From: Paraburkholderia caballeronis
GTDB lineage: Bacteria > Pseudomonadota > Gammaproteobacteria > Burkholderiales > Burkholderiaceae
DNA length: 64,000 nucleotides
Direction of reading: 5' to 3'
Assembly (NCBI RefSeq): GCF_900104845.1
Contig: NZ_FNSR01000001.1
Coordinates: forward strand, 1,860,001-1,924,000
Shown here: positions 39,026 to 48,446 of the stretch, in pieces
Layout of the letters: every line of letters starts with the position of its first letter
Numbering within the stretch: the stretch's first letter is position 1
The notes under the pieces: generated by a model
What the model was told of the DNA's origin: nothing
Seen by the model: only the letters and a program-made list of their open reading frames with translations
Database searches by the model: none
Position numbers and translations under genes: made by a program

Positions 39026-39430
39026 ATGAAATTGCTTGATGCACTGGTCGAACAACGGATTGCCGCCGCTGCCGCGCGCGGCGAGTTCGACGATTTGCCG
39101 GGTGCCGGCGCGCCGCAGGAACTGGACGACGACGTGCTCGTGCCCGAGGAGGTGCGGGTGGCGAATCGCATCCTGAAGAACGCGGGTTTCGTGCCGCCGG
39201 CCGTCGAACAACTGCGCGCGCTGCGCGACCTGGAGTGCGAACTGGCGACCGTCGGCGACGACAAGGCCGGGCAGTGCCGGTTGCGTGCGCGGATGCTCGC
39301 GCTCGACATGGCGCTCGAATCGCTGCGCGGCGGGCCGATGGTCGTGCCGCACGAGTATCGCCGGCGCATCGTCGAACGGCTTTCCGGGCGCTCGCTCGCC
39401 GGGGGCGCGGACGCGGCGGAGAAGCCGTGA
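39026..39430 (+). CDS. DUF1992 (DnaJ-C28-like) domain protein
   Basis: This is a 134-residue protein with the DUF1992 pattern: L-D-A-L-V-E-Q-R-I-A-A-A, G-E-F-D-D-L-P-G-A-G, then V-P-E-E-V-R-V-A-N-R-I-L-K-N-A-G-F-V-P-P. The function is unknown; the domain also occurs in eukaryotic DNAJC28. It overlaps the tadA start (GTGA at 39427-39430). Confidence 0.85.
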   Translation: MKLLDALVEQRIAAAAARGEFDDLPGAGAPQELDDDVLVPEEVRVANRILKNAGFVPPAVEQLRALRDLECELATVGDDKAGQCRLRARMLALDMALESLRGGPMVVPHEYRRRIVERLSGRSLAGGADAAEKP

Positions 39431-40278
39431 CCGCTGCCACCGCGACGCCCGCCGACGTCGGCGCGACCCCGCCGGCGGATGCCGGGGCCGGGTGTTCGTC
39501 GGCGTCGAGTTCCGATCCTGTCCGTTCCGATTCCACGACTTCCCCGACTTCCCCGACTTTCCTAATGTCCGCCGATGCTTCGGGCGACGGCTCCGATTCG
39601 CATGGAGTCGCGGCCGGAACCTCCGACGACAGTCAGGCCGATTCCGGCGCACCGTCCACTGACGACGCCTACGTTGCGCCGGACACGTCCGCAACAGCCC
39701 CGATCACCGACCGCGACCGCCGCTTCATGCGGCTTGCGCAGGCCGCCGCCGAAGAGGCGCGCGCGGCCGGCGAAGTGCCGGTCGGCGCGGTGCTGGTGCG
39801 CGGCGACGAAGTGATCGCAACGGGCTTCAACCATCCGATCGGCGGACACGACCCGTCCGCGCACGCGGAAATGGCCGCGTTGCGCGCGGGTGCGCAGGCG
39901 CTCGGCAACTACCGGCTGCCCGGCTGCGAGCTGTACGTGACGCTGGAGCCTTGCCTGATGTGCGCGGGCGCGATCATGCACGCGCGCATCGCGCGGGTCG
40001 TGTTCGGCGCGTACGATCCGAAGACCGGCGCGTGCGGCAGCGTCGTCGATGCGTTCGCGAACGGGCAGTTGAACCATCACGCGGCGGTCGTCGGCGGCGT
40101 GCTGGAGGACGAATGCGGCGCGTCGCTGCGTTCGTTCTTCGCGGAGCGGCGGCGCGCGAGCCGCGCGGCCCGCGACGCGGCGCGGGCGGCCGGTTCTTCG
40201 CAGGTCCAGACGCAGGCCGGCTCGCCTGACACCGACAACGACACCGATCTCGACCCCCACCGAAGCGAATCCTCATGA
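39427..40278 (+). CDS. tadA: tRNA-specific adenosine-34 deaminase with long N-terminal extension
   Basis: TadA converts A34 to inosine in tRNA-Arg(ACG). The deaminase domain is complete at about residues 95-255 with H-A-E (146-148; zinc ligand and proton shuttle) and P-C-L-M-C (175-179). The predicted protein is 283 residues, against about 160-190 usually, because of a Ser/Asp/Thr-rich extension of about 95 residues before the domain and a 35-residue tail. The GTG at 39427 couples it to the upstream gene. An internal ATG at 39565 would shorten the extension to about 50 residues. It overlaps ldcA by ATGA. Confidence 0.93.
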   Translation: MTAATATPADVGATPPADAGAGCSSASSSDPVRSDSTTSPTSPTFLMSADASGDGSDSHGVAAGTSDDSQADSGAPSTDDAYVAPDTSATAPITDRDRRFMRLAQAAAEEARAAGEVPVGAVLVRGDEVIATGFNHPIGGHDPSAHAEMAALRAGAQALGNYRLPGCELYVTLEPCLMCAGAIMHARIARVVFGAYDPKTGACGSVVDAFANGQLNHHAAVVGGVLEDECGASLRSFFAERRRASRAARDAARAAGSSQVQTQAGSPDTDNDTDLDPHRSESS

Positions 40279-41201
40279 GCGCCCACCGCACCATCGAACT
40301 GATTGCGCCTTCGGGCTATCCGCACGATCCGGCCGCGATTCATCGCGCGCTCGAACGGCTGCATGCGCAGGGCCATCGCGTCGAAGGCGTCGACGCGACC
40401 GAGCGGCGTTATCTGCGCTTCGCGGGCACCGACGGCCAGCGCGCGGCGGAGCTGAACCGGCTCGCGGACGCGTCGCGTCCGCTGCCGGACATCGTGCTCG
40501 CGGTGCGCGGCGGTTACGGCGCGGTGCGGCTGCTGCACGGCCTCGACTACGACGGATTGCAGAACCGCCTGCGCGGGCAGCCGGTCGCGTTCGTCGGCCA
40601 CAGCGACTTCACCGCGATCCAGTTGGCGCTGCTCGCGCGCTCGGGGCTGACAACGTTCGGCGGCCCGATGCTCGCGAGCGATTTCGGCGCGGACGAGGTG
40701 AGCCACTTCACGATGCGTCACTTCTGGAACGCGCTGACGACGCCGACCTTCACGCTGAAGGTGAACGCGCCGCAGCCGCAGCCGGTCAGCGCGTCGGGGA
40801 TGCTGTGGGGCGGCAACCTTGCGGTGCTGACGTCGCTCGTCGGCACGCCGTACATGCCGCCGGTGCAGGGCGGCATCCTGTTCGTCGAGGACGTGAACGA
40901 GCAGCCGTTCCGGGTCGAGCGGATGATCTATCAACTGCATCTGTCGGGGATCCTCGCGCAGCAGCAGGCGCTGGTGCTCGGTGATTTTTCGGGCGGCAAG
41001 GCGTTCGACTACGACAACGGCTACGACCTCCAGGCGATGGTCGAGCAGGTGCGCTCGGTCGTCGGCATTCCGGTGCTCACCGGACTGCCGTTCGGCCATA
41101 TCGCGGACATGGTGACGTTGCCGGTCGGCGCGTCCGCGAAGCTCGAAGCGGACCGGCACGGCTTCGAATTGACGGTCAGCGATTATCCGCACCTCGGTTA
41201 G
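40275..41201 (+). CDS. ldcA: Muramoyltetrapeptide L,D-carboxypeptidase (S66 family)
   Basis: This 308-residue enzyme trims the terminal D-Ala from recycled murein tetrapeptides in the cytoplasm. It shows the S66 nucleophile region V-A-F-V-G-H-S-D-F-T, the N-terminal I-A-P-S-G-Y and the late Glu/His region (V-E-D-V-N-E, L-P-F-G-H). The start overlaps tadA by four bases. A terminator follows. Confidence 0.93.
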   Translation: MSAHRTIELIAPSGYPHDPAAIHRALERLHAQGHRVEGVDATERRYLRFAGTDGQRAAELNRLADASRPLPDIVLAVRGGYGAVRLLHGLDYDGLQNRLRGQPVAFVGHSDFTAIQLALLARSGLTTFGGPMLASDFGADEVSHFTMRHFWNALTTPTFTLKVNAPQPQPVSASGMLWGGNLAVLTSLVGTPYMPPVQGGILFVEDVNEQPFRVERMIYQLHLSGILAQQQALVLGDFSGGKAFDYDNGYDLQAMVEQVRSVVGIPVLTGLPFGHIADMVTLPVGASAKLEADRHGFELTVSDYPHLG

Positions 41202-41230
41202 ATTCCGGCTCGCCGCGCATCGCAGACAGG

Positions 41231-41256
41231 AAGCGCCCGCGAAGGGCGCTTTTTTA
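41231..41256 (+). terminator. Rho-independent terminator after ldcA
   Basis: AAGCGCCC / GGGCGCTT form a stem with a short GCGA-type loop, followed by a run of T. It ends the DUF1992-tadA-ldcA operon. Confidence 0.9.
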
Positions 41257-41329
41257 CGTCCCTCTATGCAACTAACTGTCTGTTTCTATCGACGTCATCG
41301 AACGGAAATCGCCACCGGTTCTCCACAGG

Positions 41330-41340
41330 ATTGTTGACAA
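41330..41340. promoter_or_regulatory. Distal copy of the GntR operator-like motif
   Basis: ATTGTTGACAA is identical to the copy at 41472-41482. TTGT-N2-ACAA is a dyad of the type bound by FadR-like GntR proteins. Between ldcA and the GntR gene (324 bases) nothing else is seen except the terminator, the promoter and this pair. Confidence 0.5.
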
Positions 41341-41471
41341 AAAATCGTCCAGCAGGATGATGGGTTTTCCCCTTCAAGGTGCGAAATTCCCTTTAAAGAT
41401 GCGGGATTCCCCATAATGCTGCATGCGCTTCGGCGCGCCGCCTGAGTATTTTCCCGACCGTGGCCGATAAA

Positions 41472-41503
41472 ATTGTTGACAATCTTTATGTCCAATCTAG
41501 GAT
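41472..41503 (+). promoter_or_regulatory. Promoter of the gntR-type gene with overlapping operator
   Basis: A perfect -35 TTGACA lies at 41476-41481 and TAGGAT at 41498-41503 is a possible -10 (16-bp spacing). The -35 sits inside the TTGT-N2-ACAA dyad (41472-41482), so a bound repressor would block RNA polymerase. This suggests autoregulation. Confidence 0.6.
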
Positions 41504-41525
41504 ACCCACCATCAAGGCCAGCCCC

Positions 41526-42248
41526 ATGCGAAACCCCGTGACCGACGCCGACACGACCAGCACGAAGCCCGACGCGATCGCCGCGCGCATCCGCGACGCG
41601 ATCCTGGAGCATCGGCTGTCGCCCGGCGCGAAGCTGACCGAAGCGCAGTTATGCGAAGTATTCGGCGTGAAGCGCGGCCCGATCCGGCAGGCGCTCGCGC
41701 TGCTCGCGACCGACCATCTCGTGGACCTGGAGCCGAATCGCGGCGCGTTCGTCGCCAGCCCGTCGCTCCAGCAGGTGCACGAGGTGTTCGAGATGCGGCG
41801 GATCATCGAACTGGCCGTGGTCGAGCGCGTGTGCAGCGCGCATCACGGCGCGCGGCGGCTGAAGAGCATCGGCGAGTCGATCCGCCGCGAGCGCAAGGCG
41901 TTCGAGGGGCGCGATTTTCCGGCGTGGATCCGGCTGTCCGGCGAATTCCACACGGCGCTCGCGGAGCTGACCGGCAACACGGTGCTGTGCGACTGCCTGA
42001 ACGGCCTCGTCGCGCGCTCGACGCTGATCTCTGCGCTGTACGAGTCGCCGGGACGCAGCCCGTGTTCGTTCGACGATCACGCGGCGATCCTCGCGGCGCT
42101 CGAAAGCGGGCGCGCGCAGGAGGCCGCCGAATTGATGACGCGCCATCTGCAGGCCGTCGAGTTGAGGATGCTGGATCGGCCGGCCCGCGCGGCCGTCGAT
42201 CTGCAGGAGGTGTTCGGCGCGCGCGACAGCGCCGCCGGGTCGCGTTGA
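41526..42248 (+). CDS. GntR-family (FadR/FCD) transcriptional regulator of the purine cluster
   Basis: This is a 240-residue protein with an N-terminal winged HTH (I-A-A-R-I-R-D-A-I-L-E-H-R-L-S-P-G-A-K-L-T-E, V-K-R-G-P-I-R-Q-A-L) and an all-helical FCD domain (metal-site residues in E-F-H-T-A-L-A-E and D-D-H-A-A-I-L-A-A-L). The ATG at 41526 is chosen because the promoter lies just upstream, and the longer GTG frame from 41460 would overlap it. Its place ahead of the permease-racemase-allantoinase operon suggests control by a purine breakdown intermediate. Confidence 0.9.
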   Translation: MRNPVTDADTTSTKPDAIAARIRDAILEHRLSPGAKLTEAQLCEVFGVKRGPIRQALALLATDHLVDLEPNRGAFVASPSLQQVHEVFEMRRIIELAVVERVCSAHHGARRLKSIGESIRRERKAFEGRDFPAWIRLSGEFHTALAELTGNTVLCDCLNGLVARSTLISALYESPGRSPCSFDDHAAILAALESGRAQEAAELMTRHLQAVELRMLDRPARAAVDLQEVFGARDSAAGSR

Positions 42249-42536
42249 CGTGACACCGCTCCCGCGAGGGACGCGTCGGCCGGCCAGGCAGAACAATCAG
42301 CGGATCGAACCGGGATCGGGCCTGGGCGCGAGCATACGCGACCGGCGGACCGCGTTCGTCCCTCGCCCGCGTAGTCGTGGCGGCATCGACCCGGTGCCGG
42401 CGGCAGACGGCGGGCGGCTGCGGTCCCGCGCGCGTCGAGCGGCGGGCATGGGGTCGGGCGTGCGTAACTGGCACGCACGATGCAAGCGGCTGTGACCGGT
42501 TTTTCCTGTCGGCGTATCCACCACGAGGAGCGGATC

Positions 42537-44045
42537 ATGGCTCAGTTCAGCGCAGCACCAGGCAATCCCGCGGTTCCCGGTTTCGAATCAGACGACGGCG
42601 GCGATCCGTCCGGCGGCGGCCGCGTGCCGGCCGGCTACAGCGAGCGGCTGTACAACCACGACCTCGCGCCGCTGCGCGACCAGACCTGGGGCGCGTACAA
42701 CATCTTCGCGTTCTGGATGTCCGACGTGCACAGCGTCGGCGGCTACGTGTTCGCGGGCAGCCTGTTCGCGCTCGGCCTCACGAGCTGGCAGGTGCTGATC
42801 TCGCTGCTGGTCGGCATCGGCATCGTGAACGTGCTGTGCAACCTGATCGCGCGGCCGAGCCAGCGTCACGGCGTGCCGTATCCGGTCGCGTGCCGCGCGA
42901 CGTTCGGCGTGCTCGGCGCGAACCTTCCGGCGGTGATCCGCGGGCTGATCGCGGTCGCGTGGTACGGCATCCAGACCTATCTCGCGTCGAGCGCGCTGGT
43001 GATCGTCATGCTGAAGTTCTTCCCGCAGCTGATGCCGTATGCGGACGTGCACCGGCACGGCATGCTGGGCCTGTCCACGCTCGGCTGGACCGGCTTCATG
43101 ACGCTGTGGGTGCTGCAGGCGCTGGTGTTCTGGAACGGGATGGAGACGATCAAGAAGTTCATCGACTTCGCCGGCCCGGCCGTCTACGTCGTGATGTTCG
43201 CGCTCGCCGGCTACATGGTGTATCGCGCGGGCTGGAGCAACATCGGCCTGAATCTCGGCGGCGTCAAGTATCACGGCGCGGAAGTGATCCCGGTGATGAT
43301 CACCGCGATCTCGCTCGTCGTGTCGTACTTCTCCGGGCCGATGCTGAACTTCGGCGACTTCTCGCGCTACGGCAAGACGCTGAAGAGCGTGCATCGCGGC
43401 AACTTCTGGGGGCTGCCGGTCAACTTCCTCGCGTTCTCGCTCGTCACCGTGATCACGACGTCCGCGACGCTGCCGGTGTTCGGTCAACTGATCACCGATC
43501 CGGTCGAAACGGTCGGCCGCATCGACCAGCCGACCGCGGTGATCCTCGGCGCGCTGACGTTCACGATCGCGACCATCGGCATCAACATCGTCGCGAACTT
43601 CGTGTCGCCGGCGTTCGACTTCTCGAACGTCGCGCCGCGCCGCATCAGCTGGCGCGCAGGCGGCATGCTCGCGGCGGTCGCGTCGGTGTTCATCACGCCG
43701 TGGAACCTGTTCAACAACCCGGCGGTGATCCACTACACGCTCGACGTGCTCGGCGCGTTCATCGGCCCGCTGTACGGCGTGCTGGTGGTGGACTTCTATC
43801 TGGTGAAGCGCGGCCGTCTCGCGGTCGACGATCTGTACACCGTGTCGCCGTCCGGCGCGTACTGGTACAGCGACGGCGTGAACTGGCGCGCGGTCGCGGC
43901 GCTGCTGCCGGCCGCGCTGATCGCGGTGCTGTGCGTGATGGTGCCGGGCCTGAGCGGCGCGGCGAATTTCTCGTGGTTCATCGGCGCGGCGCTCGGCGCG
44001 CTGTTCTATCGCGCGCTGACGATGGGCGCGACCGCGCGCGCATGA
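42537..44045 (+). CDS. NCS1-family allantoin/purine/hydantoin permease
   Basis: This is a 502-residue protein with about twelve membrane helices and NCS1 hallmarks: W-G-A-Y-N-I-F-A-F-W-M-S-D-V-H-S, R-A-T-F-G-V-L-G-A-N, G-I-Q-T-Y-L-A and F-S-G-P-M-L-N-F-G-D-F-S-R-Y. It imports a ring-shaped nitrogen compound by cation symport, most likely allantoin or a purine given the downstream genes. GAGGAG lies six bases before the ATG at 42537. Confidence 0.92.
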   Translation: MAQFSAAPGNPAVPGFESDDGGDPSGGGRVPAGYSERLYNHDLAPLRDQTWGAYNIFAFWMSDVHSVGGYVFAGSLFALGLTSWQVLISLLVGIGIVNVLCNLIARPSQRHGVPYPVACRATFGVLGANLPAVIRGLIAVAWYGIQTYLASSALVIVMLKFFPQLMPYADVHRHGMLGLSTLGWTGFMTLWVLQALVFWNGMETIKKFIDFAGPAVYVVMFALAGYMVYRAGWSNIGLNLGGVKYHGAEVIPVMITAISLVVSYFSGPMLNFGDFSRYGKTLKSVHRGNFWGLPVNFLAFSLVTVITTSATLPVFGQLITDPVETVGRIDQPTAVILGALTFTIATIGINIVANFVSPAFDFSNVAPRRISWRAGGMLAAVASVFITPWNLFNNPAVIHYTLDVLGAFIGPLYGVLVVDFYLVKRGRLAVDDLYTVSPSGAYWYSDGVNWRAVAALLPAALIAVLCVMVPGLSGAANFSWFIGAALGALFYRALTMGATARA

Positions 44046-44076
44046 ACCGCATCGCTGGGGCAATAACGGAGGCGCC

Positions 44077-44877
44077 ATGCGCATCAAGCTGATCAATCCG
44101 AACACGACGCAGCGGATGACCGCCGCGATGGGCCAGTGCGCGCGCGCGCTGGTCGCGCCGGGCACCGAGGTCGTCGCGGTGAGTCCGCCGATGGGGCCGC
44201 CGTCGATCGAAGGGTATTACGACGAGGCGCTCGCGACGCCGGGCCTGCTCGCGGAGATCGAGGCGGGCGAGCGCGACGGTTTCGACGGTTACGTGATCGC
44301 GTGTTTCGGCGACCCCGGCCTTTATGCGGCGCGCGAACTGGCGCGCGGGCCGGTGGTCGGCATCGCGGAAGCGGCGATGCACGCGGCCAGCGTGCTCGCG
44401 CCGGGTTTTTCGGTGGTCACGACGCTGGCGCGCACGCGCGGGATGGCGTGGCATCTCGCGGAACGTTACGGGATGACGCGCTTCTGCCGCAACGTGCGGG
44501 CGATCGACGTCGCGGTGCTCGAACTCGACGAGCCCGGCTCGTCCGCGCGGCTCGCGATCGTCGACGAGTGCCGCCGCGCGCTCGACGAGGACGGCGCGGA
44601 CGCGATCGTGCTCGGCTGCGCGGGGATGACGACGCTGTGCGCGCAGATCGAGGACGCGCTCGCGGTGCCGGTGGTCGACGGCGTGACGGCGGCGGTCAAG
44701 TGGGTCGAAGGGCTGGTCGCGCTGCGGCTCGTGACGGCGAAGCGGGGCGAGTTCGCGCGTCCGCTGCCGAAGCGTTACGACGGCGAATTCGCGCGCTTCA
44801 GTCCGGCCGGCGCGGCGACGGACCCGGCTTCGGACCCGCCGGGCGCACCGGGCGCGCGTCCGCTGCGCTTCGGGTAA
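44077..44877 (+). CDS. Asp/Glu/hydantoin racemase family (allantoin racemase candidate)
   Basis: This is a 266-residue protein of the HyuE type. It starts M-R-I-K-L-I-N-P-N-T-T and has both catalytic-Cys regions, I-A-C-F-G-D-P-G and V-L-G-C-A-G-M-T. Between an allantoin-type permease and allantoinase it probably equilibrates (R)- and (S)-allantoin. A Pro/Ala-rich 20-residue tail ends the protein. Confidence 0.87.
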   Translation: MRIKLINPNTTQRMTAAMGQCARALVAPGTEVVAVSPPMGPPSIEGYYDEALATPGLLAEIEAGERDGFDGYVIACFGDPGLYAARELARGPVVGIAEAAMHAASVLAPGFSVVTTLARTRGMAWHLAERYGMTRFCRNVRAIDVAVLELDEPGSSARLAIVDECRRALDEDGADAIVLGCAGMTTLCAQIEDALAVPVVDGVTAAVKWVEGLVALRLVTAKRGEFARPLPKRYDGEFARFSPAGAATDPASDPPGAPGARPLRFG

Positions 44878-45089
44878 ACGCGCAGCGGACCGGACGCGCT
44901 CATACCGGCGGGTTGACCCGCATTATCTGCATCGGTGTATGGGCGCGCCGGAGCGATTTCGCTACACTGGTCCGCACCTGAAGGGCGCGCGGCGCGTGGG
45001 TTCGGCACCGGTTCACGCTGTATCCCGCGTTGTTTTCCGCATGCCGCGCGCGTTCCGTTCCGTCATCGTTCAGTCGTCGCCTGTCAACC

Positions 45090-46031
45090 ATGCCACTCGA
45101 TCCCCACTACCCCCGCGATCTCATCGGCTACGGCCGTCATCCGGTGCAGGCCCACTGGCCGGGCCGCGCGCGCGTCGCGGTGCAGTTCGTGCTGAACTAC
45201 GAAGAAGGCGGCGAAAACTGCGTGCTGCACGGCGACGCCGGCTCCGAGCAGTTCCTGTCCGAGATCGTCGGCGCGGCTGCGTATCCGTCGCGCCACATGA
45301 GCATGGAGTCGATCTACGAATACGGGTCGCGCGCGGGCGTGTGGCGGATCCTGCGCGAGTTCGAGAAGCGCGGGCTGCCGCTGACGGTGTTCGGCGTCGG
45401 CATGGCGATCGAGCGCAACCCGGAAGTCGCGCGCGCGTTCGTCGAGTTGGGGCACGAGATCGCGTGCCACGGTTATCGCTGGATCCACTATCAGGATGCG
45501 ACGCCCGAACTCGAAGCGGAGCACATGAAGCTCGGCATGGAGGCGATCGAGCGGATCGCCGGCGTGCGCCCGCTCGGCTGGTACACCGGCCGCGACAGCC
45601 CGAACACGCATCGGCTCGTCGCCGAATACGGCGGTTTCCTGTACGACTCCGACTATTACGGCGACGACCTGCCGTTCTGGATGGAGGTCGAGGTGACGGG
45701 CGGGCAGACGACGCCGCAGCTGATCGTCCCGTACACGCTCGACACGAACGACATGCGCTTCGCGACGCCGCAAGGCTTCAACACCGCGGATCATTTCTTC
45801 ACGTATCTGCGCGACGCGTTCGACGTGCTGTACGAGGAGGGCGACGAAGCGCCGAAGATGCTGTCGGTCGGCATGCATTGCCGGCTGCTCGGCCGTCCCG
45901 GACGCTTCCGCGCGTTGCAGCGGTTCCTCGATCACATCGAGCGGCACGACCGCGTGTGGGTCACGCGCCGCGTGGACATCGCGCGCCACTGGCGCGAAAA
46001 ACATCCGTGGCAGCCGGGGACGACGGAATGA
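45090..46031 (+). CDS. puuE: Allantoinase PuuE (polysaccharide-deacetylase fold)
   Basis: This 313-residue cofactor-independent allantoinase hydrolyses allantoin to allantoate. It has the PuuE start (D-P-H-Y-P-R-D-L-I-G-Y-G), the V-Q-F-V-L-N-Y-E-E-G-G-E-N strand and the NodB-like H-E-I-A-C-H-G-Y-R-W. ATG 45090 gives the family N-terminus. The stop overlaps the next gene by ATGA. Confidence 0.95.
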   Translation: MPLDPHYPRDLIGYGRHPVQAHWPGRARVAVQFVLNYEEGGENCVLHGDAGSEQFLSEIVGAAAYPSRHMSMESIYEYGSRAGVWRILREFEKRGLPLTVFGVGMAIERNPEVARAFVELGHEIACHGYRWIHYQDATPELEAEHMKLGMEAIERIAGVRPLGWYTGRDSPNTHRLVAEYGGFLYDSDYYGDDLPFWMEVEVTGGQTTPQLIVPYTLDTNDMRFATPQGFNTADHFFTYLRDAFDVLYEEGDEAPKMLSVGMHCRLLGRPGRFRALQRFLDHIERHDRVWVTRRVDIARHWREKHPWQPGTTE

Positions 46032-46549
46032 AAGTCATGCGCCATACGCTCGAACAACTGAACCGGATGTCGGCCGGCGCGTTCGTCGCGGCGCTCGGCG
46101 GCATCTTCGAACATTCGCCGTGGGTCGCGCAGGCGGCGGAGCCGCAGCGTCCGTTCGACAGCATCGACGCGCTGCACCGGACGATGGCGCACGCGGTCGA
46201 GACGGCCGGCGAGGCGCGCCAGCTCGCGCTCATCAACGCGCACCCGGAACTGGCCGGCAAGGCGGCGGTGCGCGGCGAACTGACCGCCGAATCGACCCGC
46301 GAGCAGAGCGGCGCGGGCCTCGACCAGTGCACGCAGCAGGAGTTCGATACGCTGCAACGGCTGAACCGCGCGTATCGCGAGCGGTTCGGCTTCCCGTTCA
46401 TCCTCGCGGTGCGCGGTTACGACCGGCACGGCATCATCGCGAACTTCGAGGCGCGCGTGCAGAACAGCCGCGTCGACGAACTGCGCGCGAGCCTCGACCA
46501 GATCTACCGCATTGCGCGCTTCCGGCTCGACGAGCTGATCGACGCGTGA
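46028..46549 (+). CDS. uraD: OHCU decarboxylase
   Basis: This is a 173-residue 2-oxo-4-hydroxy-4-carboxy-5-ureidoimidazoline decarboxylase, the last step from urate to (S)-allantoin. It shows F-E-H-S-P-W-V-A, the conserved active-site stretch H-P-E-L-A-G-K and E-Q-S-G-A-G-L, and [11 protein letters not shown]. It is translationally coupled to puuE. Confidence 0.95.
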   Translation: MKVMRHTLEQLNRMSAGAFVAALGGIFEHSPWVAQAAEPQRPFDSIDALHRTMAHAVETAGEARQLALINAHPELAGKAAVRGELTAESTREQSGAGLDQCTQQEFDTLQRLNRAYRERFGFPFILAVRGYDRHGIIANFEARVQNSRVDELRASLDQIYRIARFRLDELIDA

Positions 46550-46622
46550 CGCGACGCACGCGCCCGGCGACCGCCGCGGCGCGCCGCACCCGTACTCACG
46601 ACAGACCCGAAGGACGACAACG

Positions 46623-47633
46623 ATGGCAATTCCGACTCTCGACCCCAATGCGCCGGACTTCACGCGCCGCTACGTGAACCTCGCGGACCCGCGCCTCGGC
46701 GCGCTCGCGCTCGAAGCCAGCGACGATTTTTTCGCGCCGAAGGAGCGGATGCTGAACCCGGAGCCGGCGGTGTTCATTCCGGGCAAGTACGACGACCACG
46801 GCAAATGGATGGACGGCTGGGAGACGCGCCGCAAGCGCACGGCCGGTTACGACTGGTGCATCGTGAAGCTCGCGCGCGCGGGCGTCATCAAGGGCCTCGA
46901 CATCGACACGAGCCACTTTACCGGCAACTATCCGCCGGCCGCGTCGGTGGAAGCAGCGTTCATCGCGGACGGCGAGCCGGGCGCGACGACGCAGTGGACC
47001 GAGATCGCGCCGTCGATGACGTTGCAGGGCAACAGCCACCATTACGTCGACGTGAGCGCGGACGCAGCCTATACGCATCTGCGCGTGAACATCTATCCGG
47101 ACGGCGGCGTCGCGCGGCTGCGCGTGTACGGCCAGCCGCAGGTGGACTGGAACGGCGCGAGCCGCACCGAACTGTTCGACCTCGCGGCGATGGAGAACGG
47201 CGCGTACCTCGTCGCCGCGAACAACCAGCACTTCGGCCTCGCGTCGACGCTGCTGATGCCGGGCCGCGGCGTGAACATGGGCGACGGCTGGGAAACGCGC
47301 CGCCGCCGCGAGCCGGGCAACGACTGGGCGATCATCGCGCTCGCGCAGCCGGGCGTGATCCGCAAGATCGAAGTCGACACCGCGCACTTCAAGGGCAACT
47401 ATCCGGACCGCTGCTCGTTCCAGGCCGCGCGCGTGACGGGCGGCACCGACAGTTCGCTCGTCACGCAGGCGATGTTCTGGCCGGTGCTGCTCGGCGAACA
47501 GAAGCTGCAGATGGACCGGCAGCATTACTTCGAGAGCGAACTCGCGTCGCTCGGGCCGGTCACGCACGTGCGCTTCAACATCTACCCGGACGGCGGCGTG
47601 TCGCGCGTGCGCCTGTGGGGGACGCTCGCGTGA
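46623..47633 (+). CDS. alc: Allantoicase
   Basis: This 336-residue enzyme converts allantoate to (S)-ureidoglycolate and urea. It has two jelly-roll repeats, recognisable by the doubled D-G-W-E-T-R-R and D-T-x-H-F-x-G-N-Y (first copy about residues 60-105, second about 220-260). The length is typical. AAGGA precedes the ATG. Confidence 0.95.
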   Translation: MAIPTLDPNAPDFTRRYVNLADPRLGALALEASDDFFAPKERMLNPEPAVFIPGKYDDHGKWMDGWETRRKRTAGYDWCIVKLARAGVIKGLDIDTSHFTGNYPPAASVEAAFIADGEPGATTQWTEIAPSMTLQGNSHHYVDVSADAAYTHLRVNIYPDGGVARLRVYGQPQVDWNGASRTELFDLAAMENGAYLVAANNQHFGLASTLLMPGRGVNMGDGWETRRRREPGNDWAIIALAQPGVIRKIEVDTAHFKGNYPDRCSFQAARVTGGTDSSLVTQAMFWPVLLGEQKLQMDRQHYFESELASLGPVTHVRFNIYPDGGVSRVRLWGTLA

Positions 47634-47658
47634 CCCCGGCCGACACGGAGACGCAACG

Positions 47659-48183
47659 ATGACCGATGCCGCGAACAGGCTCGCGATCGAGCCGCTGACG
47701 CGCGAAGCGTTCGCGCCGTTCGGCGACGTGATCGAACTCGCAGGCGCGAAGCAGATTCCGATCAACCTCGGCACGACGATCCGCTATCACGACCTCGCGA
47801 AGATCGACGTCGCGGACGAAAGCGGGCGGCCGCTCGTCAACGTGTTTCGCGGCCAGCCGCGCACGCTGCCGTTCGAGGTGACGATGATGGAGCGCCATCC
47901 GCTCGGCAGCCAGGCGTTCGTGCCGCTGAACGACCGGCCGTATCTGGTCGTCGTCGCGCCGGCCGGCGACCTCGATCCGGCCGCGATCCGCGCGTTCGTC
48001 ACGAGCGGATGGCAAGGCGTGAATTATGCGAAGGGCGTCTGGCATCATCCGCTGCTCGCGCTCGGTGAGGTCAGCGACTTCATCGTCGTCGATCGCGGCG
48101 GCGACGGGTTGAACCTCAACGAACAGGACCTGCCGGATTCGCTGTGGCTGACCGGTGACGCGTTGAAGGCGGCGCTCGGCTGA
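47659..48183 (+). CDS. allA: Ureidoglycolate lyase
   Basis: This 174-residue cupin-fold enzyme splits (S)-ureidoglycolate to glyoxylate and urea, ending the pathway. The features are [30 protein letters not shown] and [13 protein letters not shown]. It starts 25 bases after alc, and a terminator follows. Confidence 0.95.
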   Translation: MTDAANRLAIEPLTREAFAPFGDVIELAGAKQIPINLGTTIRYHDLAKIDVADESGRPLVNVFRGQPRTLPFEVTMMERHPLGSQAFVPLNDRPYLVVVAPAGDLDPAAIRAFVTSGWQGVNYAKGVWHHPLLALGEVSDFIVVDRGGDGLNLNEQDLPDSLWLTGDALKAALG

Positions 48184-48209
48184 TACGGTTCGATCGGCTG
48201 TGCGCATGA

Positions 48210-48235
48210 GGCCGCGATGGGAATCGCGGCCTTTT
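48210..48235 (+). terminator. Rho-independent terminator after allA
   Basis: GGCCGCGAT / ATCGCGGCC forms a 9-bp perfect stem followed by TTTT, ending the puuE-allA operon. Confidence 0.9.
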
Positions 48236-48446
48236 GGTTGTTCGTGATGGACACGGCTTCGCCGCGTGCGTTCGTCGTGCGCCTGTCTCGATCCGCCAGC
48301 GCGGCGGAATTCGCCGATTGATCTTCGCGGCGAGGTGGCTCATATTCGGATGACTTATTCGTCCGCCGTCCGGCGGCCCGATGTCGAGGCCGACGTGGTA
48401 CGGACGGCGGCCGTTGTCAGACGCCATCGAAGCCGTAGCTCTGCCG

